Positions 57,035 through 64,000 of a stretch of DNA of 64,000 nt are shown here, in pieces. Both the position numbers and the translations under genes were made by a program. The notes under the pieces are model-generated. The model was not told the origin of the DNA. It saw nothing but the letters and a program-made list of their open reading frames with translations, and did not search any database. Source of the stretch: Streptococcus cristatus (GTDB lineage Bacteria; Bacillota; Bacilli; Lactobacillales; Streptococcaceae); contig NZ_RJPT01000001.1 in NCBI RefSeq assembly GCF_003943515.1, forward strand, positions 491,990 to 555,989. Reading direction: 5' to 3'. Position 1 is the stretch's first letter; each line of letters opens with the position of its first letter.

Positions 57035-58459
57035 ATGACAAAAGCTAACTTTGGTGTCGTAGGTATGGCCGTAATGGGTCGTAACCTTGCCCTAAATATC
57101 GAATCTCGTGGCTATACAGTTGCCATTTACAACCGTAGCAAAGAAAAAACAGAAGACGTAATCGCTTGCCACCCTGAAAAGAAATTTGTTCCAAGCTACG
57201 ATGTAGAGTCTTTCGTTCAATCTATCGAAAAACCTCGCCGTATCATGCTTATGGTTCAAGCTGGACCTGGTACAGATGCAACTATCCAAGCCCTTCTTCC
57301 ACACCTTGACAAGGGAGATATCTTGATTGACGGAGGAAACACTTTCTACAAAGATACCATCCGTCGTAATGAAGAATTGGCAAACTCAGGTATCAACTTT
57401 ATCGGTACAGGGGTTTCTGGTGGTGAAAAAGGTGCCCTTGAAGGTCCTTCTATCATGCCTGGTGGACAAAAAGAAGCCTATGAATTGGTAGCTGATGTTC
57501 TTGAAGAAATCTCAGCTAAAGCGCCAGAAGATGGCAAACCATGTGTGACTTACATCGGTCCTGATGGAGCTGGTCACTATGTGAAAATGGTCCACAACGG
57601 TATCGAGTACGGTGACATGCAATTGATCGCAGAAAGCTATGACCTCATGCAACACTTGCTTGGTCTTTCTGCAGAAGATATGGCTGAAATCTTTACTGAG
57701 TGGAACAAGGGCGAATTAGACAGCTATTTGATCGAAATTACAGCTGATATCTTGAGCCGTAAAGATGATGAAGGTCAAGACGGCCCAATCGTAGACTACA
57801 TCCTTGATGCTGCAGGCAACAAGGGAACTGGTAAATGGACCAGCCAATCAGCGCTTGACCTTGGTGTGCCATTATCACTGATCACTGAATCCGTATTTGC
57901 CCGTTATATCTCTACTTACAAAGAAGAGCGTGTACATGCTAGCAAGGTGCTTCCAAAACCAGCTGCCTTCAAGTTTGAAGGAGACAAGGCTGAGTTGATC
58001 GAAAAGATCCGTCAAGCCCTTTACTTCTCAAAAATCATTTCATACGCACAAGGTTTCGCTCAATTGCGTGTGGCTTCTAAAGAAAATAACTGGAACTTGC
58101 CATTTGCGGACATCGCATCTATTTGGCGTGATGGCTGTATCATCCGTTCACGTTTCTTGCAAAAAATTACAGATGCCTACAACCGCGATGCAGATCTTGC
58201 TAACCTTCTTTTGGATGAGTACTTCTTGGATGTTACTGCTAAGTACCAACAAGCAGTGCGTGATATCGTAGCTCTTGCTGTTCAAGCAGGTGTACCAGTA
58301 CCAACCTTCTCAGCTGCTATTACTTACTTTGACAGCTACCGTTCAGCGGACCTTCCAGCTAACTTGATCCAAGCGCAACGTGACTACTTCGGTGCTCACA
58401 CTTATCAACGTAAAGACAAAGAAGGAACCTTCCACTACTCTTGGTATGACGAAAAATAG
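57035..58459 (+). CDS. gnd: 6-phosphogluconate dehydrogenase (decarboxylating)
   Basis: 474 aa. '[19 protein letters not shown]' is the NADP fold, '[22 protein letters not shown]' in part and '[18 protein letters not shown]' hold the catalytic Lys and substrate residues. It is the oxidative pentose-phosphate enzyme giving NADPH and ribulose 5-phosphate. ritR follows at 9 bases. Confidence 0.96.
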   Translation: MTKANFGVVGMAVMGRNLALNIESRGYTVAIYNRSKEKTEDVIACHPEKKFVPSYDVESFVQSIEKPRRIMLMVQAGPGTDATIQALLPHLDKGDILIDGGNTFYKDTIRRNEELANSGINFIGTGVSGGEKGALEGPSIMPGGQKEAYELVADVLEEISAKAPEDGKPCVTYIGPDGAGHYVKMVHNGIEYGDMQLIAESYDLMQHLLGLSAEDMAEIFTEWNKGELDSYLIEITADILSRKDDEGQDGPIVDYILDAAGNKGTGKWTSQSALDLGVPLSLITESVFARYISTYKEERVHASKVLPKPAAFKFEGDKAELIEKIRQALYFSKIISYAQGFAQLRVASKENNWNLPFADIASIWRDGCIIRSRFLQKITDAYNRDADLANLLLDEYFLDVTAKYQQAVRDIVALAVQAGVPVPTFSAAITYFDSYRSADLPANLIQAQRDYFGAHTYQRKDKEGTFHYSWYDEK

Positions 58460-58468
58460 GATAGGCCT

Positions 58469-59158
58469 ATGGCAAAGCGAATTTTATTAGTAGAAAATGA
58501 AAAGAATCTTGCACGATTTGTGACTTTGGAACTGCAAAAGGAAGCTTATCTTCTGGATGTAGTTGAGACAGGAAGTCAAGGTTTGGCGTTGGCCAGAGAA
58601 AATGACTATGATCTGCTCTTGCTTAATTATGACTTGCAGGATATGACTGCTAGTGACTTTGCCAAGCAACTGAGCTTGCTCAAACCGGCTTCGGTCATTA
58701 TCGTCTTAACCAGCCGTGAAGAAATCAAAGAACATGCAGATGAGATTCAGCGCTTTGCTGTCTCCTATACCATAAAGCCTTTTATTATCAGTGATTTGGT
58801 TGAGAAAGTCTCCGATATTTTTCGAGGTCGGGACTTTATTGACCAGCATTGTAGCAAGCTGAAAACACCGACTGCTTACCGCAATCTACGAGTTGATTTG
58901 AAAAATCATATCGTCTATCGTGGAGAGGAAGTGATTGCCTTGACACGACGAGAATATGATCTGCTAGTGACGCTGATGAGCAACCAAAAGGTCATGAGCC
59001 GCGAGCAGCTTCTGGAACGTGTCTGGAAGTATGAGGGCGCGACTGAAACCAACGTAGTCGATGTCTATATTCGCTATCTACGTAGTAAGATTGATGTTGC
59101 TGGACAGACCAGCTATATCAAAACTGTCCGTGGTATCGGCTATGCTATGCAGGAATAA
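58469..59158 (+). CDS. ritR: orphan response regulator RitR
   Basis: 229 aa, OmpR-type. The receiver lacks the phospho-acceptor Asp: position 53 is Asn in 'LLLLNYDLQDM'. Cys128 lies in the linker (DQHCSKL). The C-terminal winged helix has 'TRREYDLLVTLMSN' and 'VDVYIRYLRSKID'. Asn53 and Cys128 are the hallmarks of pneumococcal RitR, which uses cysteine oxidation to dimerise and represses iron uptake. No kinase gene is adjacent. It shares the gnd transcript. Confidence 0.93.
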   Translation: MAKRILLVENEKNLARFVTLELQKEAYLLDVVETGSQGLALARENDYDLLLLNYDLQDMTASDFAKQLSLLKPASVIIVLTSREEIKEHADEIQRFAVSYTIKPFIISDLVEKVSDIFRGRDFIDQHCSKLKTPTAYRNLRVDLKNHIVYRGEEVIALTRREYDLLVTLMSNQKVMSREQLLERVWKYEGATETNVVDVYIRYLRSKIDVAGQTSYIKTVRGIGYAMQE

Positions 59159-59166
59159 TAAGAACA

Positions 59167-59207
59167 AACCCGCCCTCTGTTTCCAGAAGGGCGGGTTGAT
59201 TTTTTTC
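59167..59207 (+). terminator. terminator after ritR
   Basis: AACCCGCCCT / AGGGCGGGTT perfect 10-bp stem, T-run at 59200-59207. Confidence 0.85.
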
Positions 59208-59254
59208 ATTTTTAGCGCAAATAATAAAATCCTAGAAGATTAAAATCCCTCTGC

Positions 59255-59737
59255 TTAGAGGACATGGCGCTCGAAAGCATTGTCAGAGATTCCTTGGCTG
59301 AGAATGAGTTTCGCCCATTCTTTGGCAGAAAAAAGGCTGTGATCCTTGTAATTACCGCAAGATTCGATAGTGGTGCCAGGGACATCCTCCCAAGTAGTTG
59401 TCTCAGCGATTTCTTCTAAGCAAGATTTGATGACTTTAGCAATTTCAGTCGCTGAGTGCTGTCCCCACATAATCATATGGAAACCTGTGCGGCAACCGAA
59501 AGGCGAGCAGTCAATCATACCGTCAATCCGCTTGCGAACAAGCATAGCCAGCAAATGCTCGATGGTATGCAGGCCAGCAGTCGGAATAGAGTCTTCATTT
59601 GGCTGCACCAAGCGAATATCAAAGTTAGAGATAATATCTCCTTTGGGACCAGTTTCCTCTCCAATAAGGCGAACATAGGGTGCTTTTACGATTGTATGGT
59701 CAAGCTCAAAACTTTCAACGATAACTTCTTTAGACAT
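59255..59737 (-). CDS. luxS: S-ribosylhomocysteine lyase LuxS
   Basis: 160 aa. Zinc site 'HTIEHLLA' and Cys in '[11 protein letters not shown]' / '[10 protein letters not shown]' regions match LuxS. It cleaves S-ribosylhomocysteine to homocysteine and the autoinducer-2 precursor. Leftward single gene with AAAGGAG before ATG. Confidence 0.96.
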   Translation of the reverse strand: MSKEVIVESFELDHTIVKAPYVRLIGEETGPKGDIISNFDIRLVQPNEDSIPTAGLHTIEHLLAMLVRKRIDGMIDCSPFGCRTGFHMIMWGQHSATEIAKVIKSCLEEIAETTTWEDVPGTTIESCGNYKDHSLFSAKEWAKLILSQGISDNAFERHVL

Positions 59738-60014
59738 GATTTCTCCTTTAAAATTTTAAAATTGGAACCTGAAAATGAGATCAGGTTTTAAAAGCGACAT
59801 TTCAAACACTTCCTTTTGATTATAGCATAAAAAAATAAGAGTTAGGAAATAAAAAAATTTTATATATTAAATTCTTTGATTTAGCGCCTTTTGGCTCAAT
59901 AATAGGCAAAAAACGGCCTTCTTTTTCAAAAAATTGATTTGTGAATTTCTGCTATTTATGATAGAATAAAAAGGAATTTTGAATTCAATAATTAAATAGA
60001 TTTGGAGTAAAAAC

Positions 60015-61628
60015 ATGGGCTTATATACGATAGCTGCTTTTGTTTTTGCTGCCATCATTGGTTTAGTGATTGGGTATGTAGGAATCGCGGTTAAGATGAA
60101 AGCATCTAAAGAAGCCGCGGAACTTACTCTTTTAAATGCTGAACAAGAAGCAACCAATTTACGCGGTCAGGCAGAACGCGAAGCGGATTTGATTGTCAAA
60201 GAAGCGATGCGCGAAACCAGTTCGCTTAAAAAAGAAGCACTTTTGGAGGCAAAAGAAGAAGCCAGAAAATATCGTGAAGAGGTTGATGCAGAATTTAAGT
60301 CTGAGCGTCAAGAGTTAAAACAAATTGAAAGCCGCTTGACAGAGCGCGCAAGTAGTCTTGACCGCAAAGATGACAATTTAACCAACAAGGAAAAGACTTT
60401 GGAGCACAAAGAACAGAGTCTTACTGATAAAGCTAAACACATTGATGCGCGTGAAGCACAAGTAGCTGAGCTAGAGCAGCAAAAAGAAGCTGAGCTTGAG
60501 CGGGTAGCATCCCTGACTCAGACGGAAGCGCGTGAGATTATCTTGACCAAGACCGAGGACAAGCTGTCTAAGGAGATTGCAACTCGTATTCGGGAAGCGG
60601 AGCAGGATATCAAAGAGCGCTCGGACAAGGTGGCCAAGGATATCTTGGTTCAAGCTATGCAGCGGATTGCTGGTGACTATGTGGCTGAGCAGACCAATTC
60701 AACGGTTCATCTTCCTGATGACAGCATGAAGGGACGGATTATCGGACGTGAAGGTCGTAATATTCGAACCTTTGAAAGCTTGACAGGGATTGATGTTATC
60801 ATTGATGATACGCCTGAAGTGGTTACTCTTTCAGGTTTCGATCCAGTTCGCCGTGAGATTGCTCGGATGACTATGGAAGCACTTCTCAAGGATGGTCGGA
60901 TTCATCCCGCTCGTATCGAGGAATTGGTCGAAAAGAATCGCTTAGAGATTGATAACCGTATTCGAGAGTATGGTGAAGCCGCAGCCTATGAAATCGGAGC
61001 ACCAAACTTGCATCCTGATTTGATGAAAATCATGGGTCGCTTGCAGTTCCGTACTTCCTACGGGCAAAATGTTCTCCGCCACTCGATTGAGGTTGCCAAA
61101 TTGGCTGGAGTTATCGCTGGAGAGTTGGGTGAAAATGCGAACTTGGCTCGTCGTGCTGGTTTCCTCCATGATATTGGTAAGGCCATCGATCGAGAAGTAG
61201 AAGGCAGCCACGTGGAAATTGGAACTGAGTTGGCTCGCAAGTATAAGGAGCATCCAGTTGTTATCAATACGATTGCTAGCCACCACGGAGATGTGGAACC
61301 TGAGAGCGTTATTGCAGTCATCGTTGCAGCAGCTGATGCCCTAAGTGCAGCTCGTCCAGGAGCTCGCAGTGAGTCGCTGGAAAGCTACATCAAGCGATTG
61401 CAAGATTTGGAAGAAATTGCAAACAGCTTTGAAGGGGTTAAGACAAGCTTTGCCCTTCAGGCAGGTCGTGAAATCCGAATCATGGTCAGTCCAGAGAAAA
61501 TCAAGGATGATAAGATTACAATCTTGGCACATGATGTGCGTGAAAAGATTGAAAACAACTTGGAATATCCAGGAAATATTAAGGTCACAGTCATTCGCGA
61601 AATGCGAGCAGTTGATTATGCAAAATAA
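60015..61628 (+). CDS. rny: ribonuclease Y
   Basis: 537 aa. N-terminal membrane anchor (about 3-24), long coiled coil (about 30-220), KH domain ('[15 protein letters not shown]'), HD domain ('[11 protein letters not shown]') and a C-terminal domain. It starts mRNA decay at the membrane. A terminator follows at once. Confidence 0.96.
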   Translation: MGLYTIAAFVFAAIIGLVIGYVGIAVKMKASKEAAELTLLNAEQEATNLRGQAEREADLIVKEAMRETSSLKKEALLEAKEEARKYREEVDAEFKSERQELKQIESRLTERASSLDRKDDNLTNKEKTLEHKEQSLTDKAKHIDAREAQVAELEQQKEAELERVASLTQTEAREIILTKTEDKLSKEIATRIREAEQDIKERSDKVAKDILVQAMQRIAGDYVAEQTNSTVHLPDDSMKGRIIGREGRNIRTFESLTGIDVIIDDTPEVVTLSGFDPVRREIARMTMEALLKDGRIHPARIEELVEKNRLEIDNRIREYGEAAAYEIGAPNLHPDLMKIMGRLQFRTSYGQNVLRHSIEVAKLAGVIAGELGENANLARRAGFLHDIGKAIDREVEGSHVEIGTELARKYKEHPVVINTIASHHGDVEPESVIAVIVAAADALSAARPGARSESLESYIKRLQDLEEIANSFEGVKTSFALQAGREIRIMVSPEKIKDDKITILAHDVREKIENNLEYPGNIKVTVIREMRAVDYAK

Positions 61629-61658
61629 AAAGGTTGAGACATTTGTCTCGACCTTTTT
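61628..61658 (+). terminator. terminator after rny
   Basis: AAAGGTTGAGAC / GTCTCGACCTTT with TTTTT. Confidence 0.8.
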
Positions 61659-61685
61659 GTTTGTTTTAAATGAAGTAGTAAACTG

Positions 61686-61904
61686 TCAGCGTTTGGCAGA
61701 AGCTGGCTTGAACAATGCTCGACTAATCTTAGCTACCTGTCTCAGCAGGACTTCACCGTTGCCCTCTACAAGACCATCAATCAGATTAACAATCCGCCTT
61801 TCTTGATCATGATTGAGAAATTGCGAGAAGGAACTTGAGACACAATAAGGATACAGAGAGAAAAGCCAGATAATAGGAGCTTTCAGCACTGTATTTTTAA
61901 TCAT
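61686..61904 (-). pseudogene. unrecognised leftward ORF, probable remnant
   Basis: From ATG 61904 about 72 residues: a hydrophobic start (IIWLFSLYPYCVSS), then a protein-like end (FLNHDQERRIVNLIDGL ... LLRQVAKISRALFKP). No ribosome-binding site is seen. It may be the tail of a lost gene. The rest of the 440-bp gap (61905-62069) holds no gene, only the region upstream of the TetR gene. Confidence 0.3.
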
Positions 61905-62069
61905 GAAAATCAAATAAGTAGCTCTAACAGAAGAGAATTAAGGTTCTTGTGAATGTAAGGTCTTATATTTCCTTACAAAGAAGATATAAGACTTTTGACA
62001 TTTTTCAGTTTATATGATAATCTATGACTGTAAATTCAAAAAACGTCACAGCGTTTTTATGAGGAAATT

Positions 62070-62666
62070 ATGGCTACTGCTTTTACTACTGAAGAAAAAG
62101 AAATAATTAGAAAGAAATTACATAAAGTTGCAAAGGAATGCCTTCAAAGATATGGGGTTAAGAAAACCACAGTTGACCAGATGGCAGCAATGGTAGATAT
62201 TTCTAAAGGTTCTTTTTATAATTTTTATTCTTCAAAAGAAATGTTATTTTTTGCGGTCTTAGAAGAATATCAAATAGATGTTATGGATCGCCTGACAGAA
62301 CAATTAGATATGGAAGCCAAGATAGATACAAATCGTCTGGTACAGTTACTTTATGATTTTTATCAAGATTTTCGCTATTCATTTATGTATACCATATTTA
62401 AAAATCATGAAATGGAATTACTCGTAAGAAAATTGCCAAAAGAGGCGATAACAAATCATCATCTGATAGATGATAGGATGGTTAAAAAAATTGTATCCCG
62501 AATCAACATTAGAGAAAATGTATCGGTAGAAATCGTCTCTGCTTTATTTAGAACGATTGCTATGACTATATTACACATCGAGGAAATCGGTGAAGAACAA
62601 TTTGATATCACATTGAAGTTAGTCATACAAGGAATTGTTGAGCAAATTACTAAGGAGGATAGGTAA
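62070..62666 (+). CDS. TetR-family regulator of the ABC exporter
   Basis: 198 aa. 'MAAMVDISKGSFYNFYSSKE' is the helix-turn-helix (about 38-57). It overlaps the ABC gene start by one base, so it probably controls the transporter. AT-rich composition and codon use unlike the preceding core genes suggest acquisition. GAGGAAAT lies upstream. Confidence 0.85.
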   Translation: MATAFTTEEKEIIRKKLHKVAKECLQRYGVKKTTVDQMAAMVDISKGSFYNFYSSKEMLFFAVLEEYQIDVMDRLTEQLDMEAKIDTNRLVQLLYDFYQDFRYSFMYTIFKNHEMELLVRKLPKEAITNHHLIDDRMVKKIVSRINIRENVSVEIVSALFRTIAMTILHIEEIGEEQFDITLKLVIQGIVEQITKEDR

Positions 62667-63619
62667 TGGTGCAAGAAGCAATTAGAACCGCAAACCTTTC
62701 TAAAAGATATGGAACAAAAAATGTTGTCAACAACTTGAATCTATCGATAAAACCTGGTGAAATAGTAGGTTTTTTAGGACTAAATGGTGCAGGGAAAACA
62801 ACAACGATGAGAATGATGTTAGGATTGATAAAATCTACATCAGGAGAATGTTATATCCAAGGAAAAAAGTTAGATCTGAGTAATTTAGAACTTCGAAATG
62901 AAATAGGTTATATTATTGAGACACCTTATTCTTATCCAGACTTAACTGTGAGAGAAAATTTAGAAATCGTTAGTAAATTAAGAGGGGTTAATAAAGATAA
63001 TATTGACTGGGTCATTGAAAAATTAAAACTAAAGCAATATGAACATAAACAGGAGAAGCATCTTTCTTTAGGAAATGTTGCGCGTTTAGGAATTGCAAAA
63101 GCGATTATTCATAAACCTAAAATCCTAATTCTTGATGAGCCAACAAATGGATTAGATCCTTTTGGAGTTATTGAAGTGAGAGAGCTGTTAAAGGAATTGG
63201 CAAATAATCTAGGTACAACTGTTCTTATTTCAAGTCATAATCTGGAAGAAATATCTAAAATTGCTACTAGAATAGTCATTATACATGAAGGCAGACTTAT
63301 AAGAGAAGTTGAAAGCAATGAATTAGAGCAGTACTTAGAAAAGAGGTTACTAGTAACTGGATCTAATAATAAGGCCATGAAAGAAGTATTATCTAACCAG
63401 GGCTATCAGGTAAACATTCAATCAGACACAGAAAATAATATCGATTTCTTAGAACTAATTGATAAAAAATCTGTGGAATATCCGGAAGAAATTGCTACAT
63501 TGCTGGTTAATGCAGGTTATCCGCCCAAATCGCTGGCTGTTGAAAAAGAAGATTTAGAGCATTATTTCTTAAGAATACTGAATGACTATAATAGAGGTGT
63601 TTCGAATGAAAAAGCTTAG
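62666..63619 (+). CDS. ABC transporter ATP-binding protein (BcrA/NatA type)
   Basis: 317 aa. Walker A 'GLNGAGKTTTMRMML', Q-loop region 'IIETPYSYPDLTV', signature 'HLSLGNVARLGIAKAI' (variant LSLGN instead of LSGGQ), Walker B 'ILILDEPTNGLDP' and 'SSHNLEEI'. This subtype, with a variable C-terminal 90 residues, pairs with small ABC-2 permeases for bacteriocin immunity or drug export. GGAGG precedes the ATG. Confidence 0.88.
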   Translation: MVQEAIRTANLSKRYGTKNVVNNLNLSIKPGEIVGFLGLNGAGKTTTMRMMLGLIKSTSGECYIQGKKLDLSNLELRNEIGYIIETPYSYPDLTVRENLEIVSKLRGVNKDNIDWVIEKLKLKQYEHKQEKHLSLGNVARLGIAKAIIHKPKILILDEPTNGLDPFGVIEVRELLKELANNLGTTVLISSHNLEEISKIATRIVIIHEGRLIREVESNELEQYLEKRLLVTGSNNKAMKEVLSNQGYQVNIQSDTENNIDFLELIDKKSVEYPEEIATLLVNAGYPPKSLAVEKEDLEHYFLRILNDYNRGVSNEKA

Positions 63620-64000
63620 TTCCTGTATTTTAATTGAATGGAGAAAGTTAATAAAATCAAAACTTTCCATCGTAACTGCTTGTTCTATCTGTTTAGTTCC
63701 TTTTATTGTTGGGTTGTTTGCAACTATGATGAAATATCCAGAGAATTTCAAAAATCTTGGTTTGATTTCTGCAAAAATGGAAATGATGAGGATAACAGAC
63801 TGGTCATCATACTTAATGACCATATCACAAGTCATTTCTGTTGGGGGATTGCTCATTTTTGGATTTACAGCATCTTGGGTTTTTGGTAGAGAATATTCTG
63901 ATAAAACGATGATAGACCTATTAGCGCTTCCGATAAAAAGAGATACAATCGTATTATCCAAGTTTATCGTTATCGCTCTATGGAGCTATATTTTATCAAT
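63606..64000 (+). CDS. ABC-2-type permease (cut by window end)
   Basis: At least 131 aa from ATG 63606, overlapping the ATPase stop by 14 bases. It starts 'MKKLSSCILIEWRKLIKSKL', has a first membrane helix (about 22-42) and further helices around 75-95 and near the edge, typical of permeases of lantibiotic-immunity-type exporters. The 3' end lies outside the window. Confidence 0.8.
   Translation, partial: MKKLSSCILIEWRKLIKSKLSIVTACSICLVPFIVGLFATMMKYPENFKNLGLISAKMEMMRITDWSSYLMTISQVISVGGLLIFGFTASWVFGREYSDKTMIDLLALPIKRDTIVLSKFIVIALWSYILS

Noticed and set aside
58469..59158. Damaged response regulator because Asp53 is missing
   Set aside because: Asn53 together with Cys128 is the normal state of RitR, so this is a functional family feature.

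Overview
The window is about 64 kb of a low-GC Gram-positive chromosome. Gene content points to a Streptococcus of the mitis/sanguinis group: phpP-stkP, the rimP-nusA-ylxR-ylxQ-infB-rbfA order, gnd followed by a RitR-type orphan regulator with Asn53 and Cys128, luxS, class II fba, a class 1A dihydroorotate dehydrogenase and an LPXTG-anchored carboxypeptidase. The species is inferred, not proven.

Layout. 1-2.2 kb: the tail of a polymorphic-toxin locus, with immunity-like genes and a toxin C-terminal fragment. 2.2-4.5 kb: a small membrane protein (perhaps frameshifted), an S41 protease and two GNAT genes. 4.56-16.61 kb: an integrated phage-satellite (PICI-like) island bounded by a 32-bp direct repeat. 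16.6-18.5 kb: the operon split by the island (Tad2-like DUF2829, SDR, GNAT, small ORF). 18.6-36.6 kb: core genes (permease, DUF177, gmk-rpoZ-priA-fmt-rsmB-phpP-stkP, the rimP-rbfA translation operon, tRNA-Leu, fba). 36.6-38.2 kb: mobile-element debris (integrase 3' end, a methyltransferase, a frameshifted TnpW-like ORF). 38.3-61.6 kb: core and surface genes. 61.6-64 kb: an AT-rich TetR/ABC-transporter block cut by the window end.

The island has int at its right end, a RhuM-family gene and a repressor reading right, and a long leftward operon (Cro-like HTH, Rha, small ORFs, HTH proteins, DnaD-like initiator, DnaC-like loader, an unknown protein). A MazEF-type toxin-antitoxin and a DUF1492/ArpU-like regulator follow. 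I see no terminase or capsid-remodelling gene. Three features of the island look new to me: (i) its left end carries several promoter-hairpin-terminator units, two with the same fold and loop sequence; (ii) a 0.6-kb array of dyad repeats alternates between 48- and 58-bp units and shows compensatory arm changes, next to an iteron-like ~34-bp array that is probably the replication origin; (iii) the attachment core contains the ribosome-binding site and start codon of the DUF2829 gene, so integration cuts that operon from its native promoter and places it behind int.

All calls come from reading the sequence and remembered family knowledge. No database search or folding program was run.
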